Shown here: positions 46,301 to 57,400 of the stretch, piece by piece | Layout: each line of letters opens with the position of its first letter | How positions within the stretch are numbered: position 1 is the stretch's first letter | Origin: Tritrichomonas musculus | Taxonomy: Eukaryota > Parabasalia > Tritrichomonadida > Tritrichomonadidae | Length of the DNA stretch: 64,000 nt | Reading direction: 5' to 3' | NCBI GenBank assembly: GCA_039105265.1 | Contig: JAPFFF010000007.1 | Coordinates: forward strand, 1,860,001 to 1,924,000 | Notes under the pieces: model-generated | Database searches by the model: none | Seen by the model: only the letters and a program-made list of their open reading frames with translations | Told to the model about the DNA's origin: nothing | Made by a program: the position numbers and the translations under genes

Positions 46301-48407
46301 AACAAAAGAAGCAACTGAAGAAGAAGAAATAGAATCAATTGAAGAAATGACAAAAGAAACAACTGAAGAAGAAGTAAAGGAAACAACTGAAGAATTAAAA
46401 GAATCATTTGAAGAAAAAACAAAAGAAGCAACTGAAGAAGAAGAAATAGAATCAATTGAAGAAATGACAAAAGAAACAACTGAAAAAGAGACAAAAGAAA
46501 CAACTGAAGAAGAAGTAAAAGAAACAACTGAAGAAGAAGTAAAAGAAACAACTGAAGAAGAAGTAAAAGAAACAACTGAAGAAGAAGTAAAAGAAACAAC
46601 TGAAGAAATAAAAGAATCAACTGAAAAATTAAAAGAATCAACTGAAGAAGAAGTAAAGGAAACAACTGAAGAATTAAAAGAATCATTTGAAGAAAAAACA
46701 AAAGAAACAACTGAAGAAGAAGAAATAGAATCAATTGAAGAAATGACAAAAGAAACAACTGAAAAAGAGACAAAAGAAACAACTGAAAAATTAAAAGAAT
46801 CAACTGAAGAAGAAGTAAAAGAATCTGTTGAAGAAGAAGTAAAAGAAACAACTGAAGAAGAGACAAAAGAAGTGATTGATGAGGAAAATGCAGAAGAATC
46901 AATTGATGATGAAGACAATTATGAGCAAACCAAATCCAAAGCCGAAAAAGAAGAAATAGCCAGATTCAAAGAGATTTCAAAGCGAGAAATAGCGGCGCTC
47001 AGCCAGCAGCAAGACGATGAATATGAAAGCAAGAAAGGAAAGTGTGAAGCCCAAATCTCTGAGTTGCTTGAAAAGTACAAAATAGAAGAGGATGCCTACA
47101 GCGCCCAAATGGACAAAGACTACCAGCAAAGCGTCTTGGACCGCGAGGCCATTCTTTCCTCGAGCAAGAACTTCAAAAGAGACAAAGAGAAAGAATTCAA
47201 ATTGGAGTTAGAAACGTCAGAAAAGAAGCTCAAAGAAATAGAAAGTGACCCGGCGTATAAGCAAACTGTTTTTTACAAAAACACGAATTCAATGTTTGCT
47301 CAAACCGACAATTTAATTGAAAGCCTTAATCACAAATATTTTCAATTGAAAAAGTCGGTTAATTTTCAGAGAATTTCTTATGAATCTGAATTGAAAAGTA
47401 AGCTTGAAGATGAGCAAAAGAAGATTGAAAGAGAGATGAAATCTTTACCAGTAGAAGTCAGAGAATTCATCGCCATTCAATCTGATTTGAATGAAGTCAA
47501 ACAATCTCGTATTGAAATTGAGAGTGAATTGAATTTTGAATTAGAAAAATTGAGAGAAAATGAGAAAAATTTGCTAACAGAAATTGAATATGATCAAAGA
47601 ATGAAAGAAGCAAGTCTAGATGACAAAGTCTCTCAATTTTCGTCACTTTTGGAAGATTTGAGACAAAATTGTGAACTTGAACTTTTTGAAAAAGAAAATA
47701 ATGCAAATCAAGAAATCGACGAATTAACGCAAAAAATCAATGAAAGAACAACTTTTTATGAGGCCGAAACAGCCAAGCTTAGGCAAGACATTCATATTCT
47801 AGAGGCCGAAATAGGCGAATACACGAAAAATACAGAAGAACGATCAAAATCAATTCAAAAAGAAACATTGAGAGAAATTCAAAAAGAAAAGGATGATTTT
47901 CTATTGAAAAATTGCTCTCAGAAAGTTGCTTACCAAGAAAATATAATTAAAACAACGAATTCTATTTCAATCTACCGAAAAGTGATTAAAGATGACGAAA
48001 TAAAGCACTTCATTCAATTTAATCAAAATTTGTCTCAAAATAACGTATCAATCGACGATTTGTCAAAGTCAAATCGAGCCGAATTGCAAGATCTAAAATA
48101 TCAGTTGAAAGGAATGAAAGAGTTCTCTAAAGAACAAATTAGCGTCTCTAAAGAAAAAGTGATAAAAATGAAAGAATTGTTCGATTCTGGAATACCTCGC
48201 GAAGAAGATCAAATCCTTATCAGAAAGCTTGAAAAGCAGGTGCATATTGCTAATCATCGATATAGCATATTGATGGGTAAATACAATGAGGCTAAGTCGC
48301 TCGCAGACGCAAAAGAAAAGGAGTACAATCGCAGGTTCGGGTGCAGGCCAGATTTTGGAATTTTGAAAGGAAGACCGCTTTTGAAGGTCAAAAATTTATA
48401 TGCATGA
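43365..48407 (+). CDS. Very long coiled-coil protein with Thr/Glu/Lys-rich repeat core
   Basis: 1680 residues. Residues 1 to about 510 are helical and coiled-coil-rich, starting with a more conserved-looking block (GRLQAVFHKMCQLENDIFE). Residues of about 521-1178 are a degenerate repeat built on (T/N)EEE(T/V)KE(S/T) units, interspersed with four copies of a DDDKVKESIKEKTKEST block. Residues of about 1190-1650 return to ordinary coiled coil, ending RRFGCRPDFGILKGRPLLKVKNLYA with a glycine/proline-containing tail. No motor, kinase or membrane motif is seen. A structural role in the cytoskeleton or flagellar apparatus is plausible only by analogy. Base composition shifts to a higher GC level just after the repeat (about 46960-47250). 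The stop is TGA. Confidence 0.88.
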   Translation: MQQPSDGRLQAVFHKMCQLENDIFECSLALQNNYYQKNYLESDYINKLQGVIEDYKGKINKINTESNDEVQSLYSHFNDLIEHQSKQFSDFLNDEKEILNLFSKRFLSELSDYNIIARQCWHNVETSMNALNFQAKDVQNTIYNEIKRLDILFVQQKKEYTIDTENKINQLQEKANKTVKFLTEMHLNKQTTAQKDFLKTLFEDTKSPLKKAEISKMLNRVKLFKQQILSMKQSISLLMDAEHTHVETIISKSHHFLDDIKNKLETVNEISDEVNNSDNKDIQYIIKKSRFYTQFDEDLSKKISDIKANGDTIITSNAKEINNLKKDLSYIQKENNKKKKKRESSLLHKIQLENENIKEIEISNINLLSKLKMKNENERKDYQSKIDQIQNEISLRQKQLLDEESNNSIILQNGEDKDYINEIEDLKKSFEIEIQDENNVFNKKYSDLKKIEEEINKKISDAKNLLFKSQEKLQKLTFIEKETYENDGRKKNEINQPKSEDGKRIALNEDANEEEMKGSDDDKVKESIKEKTKESTEEETKESTEEGTKESNEEEETKESNEEEETKESTEEGTKESTTEKEVKESNEEEVKETTEELKESTEEETKETTEEEELKESNEEETKESTTEEEVKESNEEEVKETTEEETKESDDDKVKESIKEKTKESTEEEETKESTEEEELKESNEEETKESTTEEEVKESNEEEVKETTEEETKESTTEEEVKESNEEEVKETTEEETKESDDDKVKESIKEKTKESTEEEETKESTTEEEVKESNEEETKESTTEEEEVKESNEEEVKETTEEETKESDDDKVKESIKEKTKESTEEEETKESTTEEVKESTEEETKESTTEEEVKESNEEETKESTTEEEEVKESNEELKESNEEETKESTTEEEEVKESNEEETKESTTEEEEVKESNEELKESNEEETKESTTEEEVKESNEELKESTEKLKETTEEEVKETTEELKESFEEKTKEATEEEEIESIEEMTKETTEEEVKETTEELKESFEEKTKEATEEEEIESIEEMTKETTEKETKETTEEEVKETTEEEVKETTEEEVKETTEEEVKETTEEIKESTEKLKESTEEEVKETTEELKESFEEKTKETTEEEEIESIEEMTKETTEKETKETTEKLKESTEEEVKESVEEEVKETTEEETKEVIDEENAEESIDDEDNYEQTKSKAEKEEIARFKEISKREIAALSQQQDDEYESKKGKCEAQISELLEKYKIEEDAYSAQMDKDYQQSVLDREAILSSSKNFKRDKEKEFKLELETSEKKLKEIESDPAYKQTVFYKNTNSMFAQTDNLIESLNHKYFQLKKSVNFQRISYESELKSKLEDEQKKIEREMKSLPVEVREFIAIQSDLNEVKQSRIEIESELNFELEKLRENEKNLLTEIEYDQRMKEASLDDKVSQFSSLLEDLRQNCELELFEKENNANQEIDELTQKINERTTFYEAETAKLRQDIHILEAEIGEYTKNTEERSKSIQKETLREIQKEKDDFLLKNCSQKVAYQENIIKTTNSISIYRKVIKDDEIKHFIQFNQNLSQNNVSIDDLSKSNRAELQDLKYQLKGMKEFSKEQISVSKEKVIKMKELFDSGIPREEDQILIRKLEKQVHIANHRYSILMGKYNEAKSLADAKEKEYNRRFGCRPDFGILKGRPLLKVKNLYA
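44930..46900 (+). repeat. 2-kb internal repeat encoding (T/N)EEE(T/V)KE(S/T) units
   Basis: The array uses units such as ACTGAAGAAGAAACAAAAGAATCA in varied order. A longer block beginning with the codons for SDDDKVKESIKEK occurs four times, at about 44921, 45312, 45591 and 45796, showing higher-order duplication. All changes seen keep the frame. Confidence 0.85.
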
Positions 48408-49046
48408 AATATTTATATTGTTTATGTTGTTTAATAAATTTGTTTGTTTTAGCTATAGTAAAATATTTATTATTTAATTTGTTAATTGAAATCTTTTTTC
48501 AATAATCTTTTTTTTTTTTTTTTTTTTTTTTTTGTCAAAGTGTGTGATTTATATAAATTGAATAATCAAAGTTTGAAGTGATAATACATTTTGGAAGGGA
48601 CTTGATCATTATTTATATGATCTATCGTCTTTTCTAAATTTTTTTGTTCATCATTTTTTTGATTTTGATTTTATTTATTCTGATTTCTACTTTTTATCAA
48701 TATTTATTTTAAGTTTGAGAAGGATTTTGAATATAGAGTTAAATGGAAAATGAAATGTATTATTTCAAGTAAAAAGAAAAATAAGTATATATAATATTTC
48801 ATGAAAAAAATATTTTTGTATATGTTTTTCTTTAATTTATGTTATTATTTATTTATTATTTTTCTTTATTAACGGAAAAAATCTCATTTTAAAAAATTTT
48901 ATAAAATACTGAATTTGATTTATACTTTCTCAAAATTTTGTTTAAGTTATATTAATTTTGTTTTAAAGATGATACCGTTTAAATATTAATAATTCAATTT
49001 TTTGAAAAGTTTACATCAAAATTTTTCAATCCTATTATCCATATAT
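48408..49046. other. AT-rich spacer with 26-T tract
   Basis: 639 bp without a recognisable gene. A homopolymer of about 26 T runs from 48508 to 48533, about 100 bp after the preceding stop. The frame of the next gene is open from 49002 but has no ATG before 49047. Confidence 0.55.
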
Positions 49047-52000
49047 ATGGATAAAACTTTTCTTATTGATAAACTTGTTACTAATGCCTTATCAAGAAAT
49101 CAAACAGTTGTTGGTGCTTCTTATAATGCTTTAAAAATATTTTCTCATAAAGATCCGAATCTAATAATCGAATATATAGATAATTCAATTAGAAACGTTC
49201 AGCAAATCACAACGAACCTTTTAGATTTATATTGCTTTTTATTTTCAGAAGTTTCAAAAGAACTTAAACAAAATGAAAAAGAAGAGAGCACAGATCAACA
49301 AAAGAATGAGCTGAAGCTTAAAGTTTTTGTTTCACTTCAATTTTATTATATTAAATCAAAAAATATAGAAAATTTTCAGCCTTGGGAAAAACTATGTTGT
49401 GAGTATATCTCTTCAGTTGAAATATCCAAAAAGTTATATCCACTCGTTATAAATCAATCTAATCTTTATTCAACTTGCTCTTTTATTACTTTATTTTACT
49501 GCGCCAATTTTGTTGCAGATGATATTTTAAACGCTTTAGATTCGTCAATGATTAAAAAGCCTATGATTTCAGATAAAATGGGTACACTTATTAATATAGA
49601 TCCAACATATTTTGTGCGTCTTCTTTATAGACTTTCAGAAAAGCAAAAGGAAAATGAATTAAAAGTATCAAATCAATATGAAAACAATGTAAATGAAGCG
49701 ACAGATTCCAATATAAATCCAGTTTCACTATTTATATCTTTTCAATTCCGATATATTCTACAATATTTCCTAGAGCATCCAAATGATGAAAATGTTATCA
49801 ATTGCATTGTTACTCTTTTTGATAGAATTTATCCGCAAGCATGTCCAGCACATCTTCGATATTATGTAACTCGAATATGTACTGATTTAAGCTCATTAAA
49901 TAATGATCAGGGATCATCTCTAGCAACAAATCATATTATTATGGTTGAAAACATGCTGATTAAATTCTGCTCAATTCCGGATTCAGAAATATGGAAAAAG
50001 ACCGTAGACTTCATACTAAAACATATGCATCTAGCATATGTAATTGAAGTTCAAAAACAAAATCAAAAAAGTGCCCAACAAATTCATTTGTCACATTTCC
50101 CAATCAATGCCAATGAAAACGATCCTAGTTTCAGTTCATCAGCGGTTTTCACTTCATCTTTAGACAACATAATTAAACTTTGTTTTGATTCACAAAAAGT
50201 TTCAAATAACGAATTTGACATGAATCCACTTGACATTGTATTATCGAGCTTACTTGCAGCAATTGATACCCAGCGAGCTGCGATCTCATATAAGACTCTT
50301 TCGTCACTTTTGAATGCCTCAAATTCGTCATCGAAACAGATCAAATTTTCAAACGAGCAAATGATCATGATTATCTCATCCATAACCGCTGTTGCATCGA
50401 GAAATATTGCGGAACCGTCATTATGTAGCCTTGCTCTCGACATCCTCAAGCTTCCATCGAGTCAAATTTCAGAAACAGATTCAGAACTGTTGACCAAATA
50501 TATTGTCAATTCGTCGATTTCGATGAATAATTCGCATTATTTACTCCAAGTTGTGTCGGTTAACAAAGAGTTCTTTATTAACATATTCAACTTGATCACT
50601 GAATCGCTCTTTGATGAAGGAGAAATAGCGCTTCTTCCTTCACTTGTCCATGTGATTCATCTCTTTTTATTGATTCTCACAAAAAGTGAAGAAAATGTAA
50701 ATGAAAACGATTCTGAAGAGAGCCTTCAACAGCCTTTAGTTCCAATATTTTTGAAGAAATCAATTCTTGAAAAATCTCTTCTTTTACTAAGATTGTTGTC
50801 GTGCTTAATGTCGCTCGGTGCGATGCATCCTTTTGTTCCTTCGATGATTTCGATATTGTCTGTCTTTTTTGACATCACATTTCCGCTTGCGTTTGATGAA
50901 ATCAAGTCGATTCTTGAAGCTGTTACGAAGAGAATCAATGCTTTGCAGCCACAGTTGAGTAACATTAACAATGATGATTCAAATAATAAAAATAATACGA
51001 ATCGTTTGAGTGAGTTTGGATCGATAATAATGTCACTTTTGTCAAATATAATGAAATTGATTAATGACAGTCAATTTCGACTTTCACTTTGTTCTGCTGT
51101 TATTCATGATGTTGAAATGAATTCCTATTCTTTGCATAGCCAGAATTGTCTCTGGATTTTTGATACAATTGTTCCATTTCTTCCTGTTGAAGTTGCTTCA
51201 GCGAACATTGAAAAACTATTCAAAATTATTCCATTTTATCCTTCTTCTGTTTATAATAATTCATCACAAGGAAATTCAGCATCTGTTACTGCATCATCTG
51301 AGTCAACATCTGCTGCTTCAATTTCATCGACATTGGCTGCGTTTGCCGACATTCTTGGAAGCATTTCTGGAAGGAATTACAAATTGATAAATCCGTTTAT
51401 CAAAAAGTGGAAAGAAATGAAATCTAACAATAATTTCTTAGTTGGCAAGAAGCCGCAGCCAATTCCTTATTCATTCATTGCAATGACATTAACGAGTGTT
51501 TCGAGAGACGTTGAAGTTCCGATTTTACTTGAAATTGCGAATTCTGAACTTTTTCCTCTTTTAATTCAATTAATGAAAAGGAAACAAACAGAATTGAATC
51601 CTGGTTATTGTCTCAATGCGCTTATTGAGCTTTGTAAGAGATTAACATTTCACAAAGTTCCAAAGAATTTTGTTCTTTTACCTAACAATTCACCATCAAA
51701 CAATGAATTTATATTTAAATACATATTGAATGTATTTTCAACACATAAACAAAAACCAATGTTTAAACCATGCTTGGCTGCATTTAGATATTTCATTCAA
51801 GTTCCTCCTTGTTTAACGGCAGAGCAACGAACAATAATAAAAGATAAAATTATTGTTCCTTCGTTCATAATGTTCACTGTCAATGAAATTAATAATAATG
51901 GCGATAAGCAACTCTTCTTAGAATTAAGAGGACTTTTATTTGCAATGATTTGTACATCGCCTGAAACAACAACAATTTTGACATTGCTTGTTTCATTGAT

Positions 52001-54332
52001 GCCTAATTGTCAAAATAAAGAAGTCTTATCTTTAATTTGGCGTTTATTGTCACTTTTCGATTCTAGAAGAGAAAAAACTAAGCCAGCCACTGATAACAAT
52101 GCTGAAAATACAACAGTTCAAAGTGCTAGTTATAGCAATCTTATTAATGAAGAGAAATACAATTTGATCAAGTTTTACAAACAGGTTCAAATTGGAAAAA
52201 TTTCAATTTTGCCACAAATTCTCGCTGATCTTCTTTCTACTGTTTACAATAGAAAGAAGAACGATGATGATAATTTCATTGATCTTGCATTGCAATCAAT
52301 TTATCTTCTGTTTAGAATTGATCGTAATGTAACCGATGAAGTAACAAATGATTCAGAAAATTTGTCATCTTCTTTTGATGACGTCTCTTCTATTTCGCAT
52401 GTTTCTGATCTTTCAGGTCTTGTTTTGAACAAATTAACACAGAGTGAAATAGATAATCTTCTCAATTATTCAATTGATAAAATGAGAAAGATTAAAAATT
52501 TGTCTGCAAATTATAGTTTTGTCATTTCACAAGTCTTGAAATATGTTTCTCCTCATTCAAAATTAGCATTACTTGATTCTCATAAAGAGCAGCTTTGCAT
52601 TGATGCAATTACATGTTTGAACACTGAGACTGTTTCACCAAACATTTCATTAGCAAAGATGCAATCGTTAATTACTGAATTTGTTTCATCTTCAATGGTG
52701 AATTTGTTAGATTTTTATGAAACAAATTTACCTGAATCTAAAGATTTCTTATTTTCTTTTCCTTCTCCTGATTTTGTTCAACAACTTCTTCTTAAATATC
52801 CTGAAGTTTTTGTAAAGAAACTTGTCCAAAACGGTTTTAATGAATCAACACGAAAAATTTTGTTGAAAACATTTGAAGATGAATCTGGTCAATGTGTTGA
52901 AATCCTTCTTCAGCAACTTTGCTTGTTTCTTCTTGAAATGCCAGATGATGATAAGAATTCATCTTTATCAGGTGCACTTTTATTCATTTCATTCATCATC
53001 ATAACAATTAATAATAATGATTCAAAACCGAAGAAGAAGTTTTCTTTTGAAATTCCAATCATTCACATTTATCAAACAATTTGTTCTCTGCTTATTTTTG
53101 GATTCTCAATGAACATCTTCCTTAATGTTAAAGACATATATACAACTGAATTTCAAAATAAGCTCAAAAATTCAGTTGCTCTTTCATCGGCAGCTTCATC
53201 GCCAATAATGAACAACAACAGCAACGACAAATCACAAAAACAACAGCAACAAAGACATCTTTTTATTAAAGTTTTAAGTTTATATTTGTCAAAAGTGCCA
53301 CGAAAAACAATTGAAACAGATGAAAATGGCAAATTAACAATTTTGCCTCTTGATGCCAACAAAGCATTCACAATTGTAATCTCAGCATTAATTGAAGGAC
53401 CTAATATTTTGCTTCTAATTGACGTAATGAACTTTTTAATGTCAGCTTGCCAATTGAGTAAACCGCGTGTTAGCTCTGGCATTGCTGCTCTTTGTGGGGA
53501 AATTTTATATCATTACAAAGATTTGTTTTTAGAAAAGAATGAACAATCAAATATTCTCAATCTTTACTTTCCAACGCTTTTGTCATTTGTGGTCAATTTT
53601 GGAGAGTTCACTTGTATCGTTGCTCTTAGTGAAATCTCAAAATTCATGAACAGAAATGACATTATAAATAAGGATGTAAATAATGGTGAATTACCGGTTC
53701 ATTACATTTCGAGGATTCTTCAAGTTATCATGAAAAGATGTTCTTCTTCAAATAGCTCGAATTCTTCTTCTTTGATCTTGGCAAACGATGTTTTTATTGC
53801 CGCAATTTCATGTGTGAAGCAATTTTGTAAATCTTTTTATTCAAAATTGGATGATGAAATGCATTCTGTTCTATTTAACATTTTCATTGAACTTTTGAAG
53901 ATCTGTGGGAAACGTTATAATGATCAAATAGCAGTAATATTGTTTGATCTGGTTAATAATTTATCTAATGATCAGGAACTTTCTGAACAATTGGTTAAAT
54001 ATGTCGTTATATATGAAATAATTACATATAAAAAAGCTAATGAAAATAAAGTAACAACAATTCAGATAAATGATAACTCCGATGTAAAAGAAATTAAAAA
54101 AATTGATATTCAAAAAGAAGAAAATGTCGTTGTATCTGTGTTTGGAATATTTTTGGATTCATCTGTGCCCTTATTGATTTCATCAGCATTGAACTTAATG
54201 AAAGAAAATTCATATAATTGTATTGTTAATCATTTTGTTGATAAAATAATTAATCTTATCGGTCATTCTGATGATAATGTAGCTACATCTGCAACAACTA
54301 TTGTTGAATTATTACCATCATATTTTGTTTAA
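49047..54332 (+). CDS. Large HEAT-type solenoid protein (possibly maestro/MROH-like)
   Basis: 1761 residues from the first ATG (49047, MDKTFLIDKLVTNAL). The whole protein is alpha-helical with HEAT/ARM-like periodicity, such as VVGASYNALKIFSHKDPNLIIEYID near the start and DDNVATSATTIVELLPSYF at the very end. N-terminal arrangement and length recall maestro HEAT-like repeat (MROH1/HEATR7A) proteins, which act at lysosomes and in actin-linked trafficking, but I could not verify this and other giant solenoids are possible. Ser/Asn-rich disordered inserts occur (about 645-660 and 745-775). There is a Gln run near 1400 (QKQQQQ). No membrane or catalytic motifs are seen. The stop is TAA; 116 bp separate it from the next start on the same strand. 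Confidence 0.8.
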   Translation: MDKTFLIDKLVTNALSRNQTVVGASYNALKIFSHKDPNLIIEYIDNSIRNVQQITTNLLDLYCFLFSEVSKELKQNEKEESTDQQKNELKLKVFVSLQFYYIKSKNIENFQPWEKLCCEYISSVEISKKLYPLVINQSNLYSTCSFITLFYCANFVADDILNALDSSMIKKPMISDKMGTLINIDPTYFVRLLYRLSEKQKENELKVSNQYENNVNEATDSNINPVSLFISFQFRYILQYFLEHPNDENVINCIVTLFDRIYPQACPAHLRYYVTRICTDLSSLNNDQGSSLATNHIIMVENMLIKFCSIPDSEIWKKTVDFILKHMHLAYVIEVQKQNQKSAQQIHLSHFPINANENDPSFSSSAVFTSSLDNIIKLCFDSQKVSNNEFDMNPLDIVLSSLLAAIDTQRAAISYKTLSSLLNASNSSSKQIKFSNEQMIMIISSITAVASRNIAEPSLCSLALDILKLPSSQISETDSELLTKYIVNSSISMNNSHYLLQVVSVNKEFFINIFNLITESLFDEGEIALLPSLVHVIHLFLLILTKSEENVNENDSEESLQQPLVPIFLKKSILEKSLLLLRLLSCLMSLGAMHPFVPSMISILSVFFDITFPLAFDEIKSILEAVTKRINALQPQLSNINNDDSNNKNNTNRLSEFGSIIMSLLSNIMKLINDSQFRLSLCSAVIHDVEMNSYSLHSQNCLWIFDTIVPFLPVEVASANIEKLFKIIPFYPSSVYNNSSQGNSASVTASSESTSAASISSTLAAFADILGSISGRNYKLINPFIKKWKEMKSNNNFLVGKKPQPIPYSFIAMTLTSVSRDVEVPILLEIANSELFPLLIQLMKRKQTELNPGYCLNALIELCKRLTFHKVPKNFVLLPNNSPSNNEFIFKYILNVFSTHKQKPMFKPCLAAFRYFIQVPPCLTAEQRTIIKDKIIVPSFIMFTVNEINNNGDKQLFLELRGLLFAMICTSPETTTILTLLVSLMPNCQNKEVLSLIWRLLSLFDSRREKTKPATDNNAENTTVQSASYSNLINEEKYNLIKFYKQVQIGKISILPQILADLLSTVYNRKKNDDDNFIDLALQSIYLLFRIDRNVTDEVTNDSENLSSSFDDVSSISHVSDLSGLVLNKLTQSEIDNLLNYSIDKMRKIKNLSANYSFVISQVLKYVSPHSKLALLDSHKEQLCIDAITCLNTETVSPNISLAKMQSLITEFVSSSMVNLLDFYETNLPESKDFLFSFPSPDFVQQLLLKYPEVFVKKLVQNGFNESTRKILLKTFEDESGQCVEILLQQLCLFLLEMPDDDKNSSLSGALLFISFIIITINNNDSKPKKKFSFEIPIIHIYQTICSLLIFGFSMNIFLNVKDIYTTEFQNKLKNSVALSSAASSPIMNNNSNDKSQKQQQQRHLFIKVLSLYLSKVPRKTIETDENGKLTILPLDANKAFTIVISALIEGPNILLLIDVMNFLMSACQLSKPRVSSGIAALCGEILYHYKDLFLEKNEQSNILNLYFPTLLSFVVNFGEFTCIVALSEISKFMNRNDIINKDVNNGELPVHYISRILQVIMKRCSSSNSSNSSSLILANDVFIAAISCVKQFCKSFYSKLDDEMHSVLFNIFIELLKICGKRYNDQIAVILFDLVNNLSNDQELSEQLVKYVVIYEIITYKKANENKVTTIQINDNSDVKEIKKIDIQKEENVVVSVFGIFLDSSVPLLISSALNLMKENSYNCIVNHFVDKIINLIGHSDDNVATSATTIVELLPSYFV

Positions 54333-54443
54333 TATTAAAAAAAAAAAATATTATGAAATTCTAGTTAACATTTAATTTTAAATTTTTTTTTATGTTTATT
54401 GTCATTAATAACGTACAAAATTTTCAACATGGCAAAAAAAATT

Positions 54444-54451
54444 TCATTATG
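54444..54451 (+). promoter_or_regulatory. Initiator fused to start codon (TCATTATG)
   Basis: This is the third instance in the window of this exact octamer at a start codon. It selects ATG 54449 over the in-frame ATG at 54392. Confidence 0.5.
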
Positions 54452-57400
54452 AATTTATTAAGCTTTTTCGGTGAGAAAGAAAGTATTCGCTCAAAAGACC
54501 TGACAGATCAATATAATGAAATTTCTAAAAACAAATTAAGCGATAAAACTCAATTTGTAAAAGATCTTTATCAGCTAATGAATGGTATCTCAAATTATAT
54601 CAAAGAAGTAGATCAAAAAGAGAAATTTTCAAAAAATTTATGTAATACTTTAAACAATGTTCTAGGCGATATTAAAGGATATCAAGAATATCTTAGTGAT
54701 GAAGCATATTTTTCTGAACTACTTAAATTCTTGGTAATTTTACTTTCAGCTAAAAATGAATACAATCCAAAATTAGAGAAAATAACGCCTATAATTGAAT
54801 ATCTTGATACAAATGCCAATGCAGTAGTTGATCCAGTTATCAGCGCTTTTTATAGTAATCCAACTTGGATACCATACATAGAAAAAAATAATTATTTTCC
54901 TTTAATTATACAGAAACTCGATAATGAATCTTTAAAAACTCGAAATGACAAAATTTTAAATGGTCTTGCGGATAATATTAAACAATACAGTAAAAAAAAG
55001 ATTCCTACCTTTGTTGATACATTATCAAAATTAGGTGATAAGATACCGAAAGAAATTCGTTATTCTTTTTCGAATTTATTATATAACATATTCATTCTTA
55101 AAGACGAATATTTTCGTATATTCCAACAAAAAAGTGGAGTTGATATTCTATTAAATTTATTCAAGGCAAATAACAATAACAGTTTAGATGCAAATGAAGC
55201 AGGTTTTTCAATGTCGGATTTTTATTGTCTTTTTTTATACAAAGAATTCAACAAAATTCTCTATGAAATGATCATCGAAAACGAGCCCAACTTCGATGCA
55301 GCAGAAGATGCAGAAGAACCTGAAGTTTTAAGCGAAGAAGAATTGATCGAGAAATATTCATTTAAACTCGCCTGCTTAAAATTATTGACATCCATCGTGG
55401 ATCAAGTCAATCCAGACCAGTTTAAATTAACCAGGGATCAAATCATCAATATCCGCAAAGTTCAGCTTATGAACAGCACAAACAAGTCCTTCCTCTCAAA
55501 AGTTGATCGTAATCCCAAAATTACCAACATGAAAAAGAAGTTTGTTATCACCTACTCCCAGTTGTTATCGCAGCTAAGAAGCGGCATTTGGAAGAAAGAT
55601 TCTCAGAAAATAGACAAAGTCATCCTCGAAGACTACTGGAACAGAGAAGACGGGATCAACTATTTGGTCAACATTCGCAATCCTTCGTTTTTAGAGTACT
55701 GTGACCAATATTTTGGTAAGTATGAGAATTGGGATGCCATATATAACAGAATGGAGAAAAGTGATCCTTTAACGTCCTTATTTTTGTCACTTTTCTCATT
55801 ACCAAATAAAGATGAGTTACAGAACGATAGCACTGTCAAATATTTGAATCGAGTTTTTGACATTTTCGAGTCGAGGAAAGAGTTGTTCAATAAGTTGACA
55901 AAAGAGATTTTGAAGAATAGTTTTAAGCATTTTTTGTTTGTTTTGAGGAATTCACCTAATGATGAAATTTTCAATTCAATAACCGTTCTGTCATTTGATA
56001 AGTGCTATCAAAATTATGACCTTTCTTTGTACAGTGTCTTTTTGAAGTTTTCTCTCCAATTCAACAAGAAATTGTTAGAAAAAGAAAACTTTACTCATAT
56101 GTTGAATATCTACAAAGTTGACGTTGAAAATAAAACGCCAAGCCCAATTGATTTGGCCTTTATTGCTTTGCTTCTTCTTGATAAAAACGTAATGACAACT
56201 TCTTCTCCTGAAATTATTTCAATTGCTTCGAATCACATCTCGTCACTTCCGTTTGATTGCAAAAGTTGCATTGACAGACTTTCTTTTCGAATTCTTCAAG
56301 AAGTTGACTTTGATGAAGTTAATGTATTTAACATTATGAGTGTCTTTTCGCCTTCAAATAAATACGTTCCTCTTTACATGAGTCTTACTCCAAATTCAAC
56401 TTTCTTTAATGAACGATTTTTGTGTTCTGAAATTAGTCAATTTGATTATTTGACATCTTTAAATATTCTTCCACGAACTTTTATTAAGCAAGTTTTATTC
56501 GATGATGAATTGGCTGTGAAAAAAGTTCATCCTTCCATTCTGACGGGAATTCTTCGTTTGTGGCCATATTTGCATGACAATCATGAGAATGACAATGACA
56601 CTAGTTTCATGATGTATAATAAAATCATTCCAAATGTCTTGAAAAATTATAATTTTAGTAGAGAATCGGTTGATCTTTCTTTATTGATTCTTTGTCTGTT
56701 TCATTACAATCGTGTTTTGATTGATCCCGATGATTATTTCATACTTTTGGATATTTTAATCAATCAAGTGAAGAATGATTCATATAAAGAATTTTGGTTC
56801 TCTCTTCTTCTTTCTTCTCATCAAGTCACAACTTCTTTTCTGCCACTTCCATTCTTGGAGAAAGATGCAGCAATCAACACCCCTTTGTACACAGACAGCA
56901 ATTATGAATACAGTGTTGAAATGGCTTCATTTGGAGATGAAAAATTATCAAATCAAACTAAATTAAGCTTTTCTTGCTTGGTTCCATTTTCAAACGACAT
57001 TTATTCAGTTGCTGAAGAAAGTTTCTCAAATGAAAATGATTTCACTATTCATGAAATCAAAAAGACAACAATTCATCCAAACAAAGAAGTTGTTGATGAT
57101 GAAAATACTACTCTTGATTTCTCTAATTGGGAAAGGTTTGTTAACACGTTGCTTTTGATATCGGATCAAGTTGAATACAAGCAAAAAGAAGAAGATAAGC
57201 AAAAGCATGAAAATAGAGAAATCATTCGTGTTTCTTTGATTCAAAACTTGATTGAAATTTTGTTCAATAAAAATACTTACAAATTAAAAGTTGATGGAAA
57301 CTTCTTAAGAAATATCTTCTTAAGTAATCCATATGAAAAACTGTCGGAGATTGAAGATACACTTCAATTGTTTGTTGAAATGTTTGTTCAGAAAAACGAA

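Noticed and set aside
44783-46918. 711-residue antisense Ser/Val/Phe repeat frame
   Set aside because: It mirrors the Glu/Lys/Thr coding repeat on the plus strand and stops at its edges.
54392-54448. Earlier ATG at 54392 for the second solenoid gene
   Set aside because: It adds 19 residues of AT-rich sequence and would place the TCATT initiator inside the coding region.
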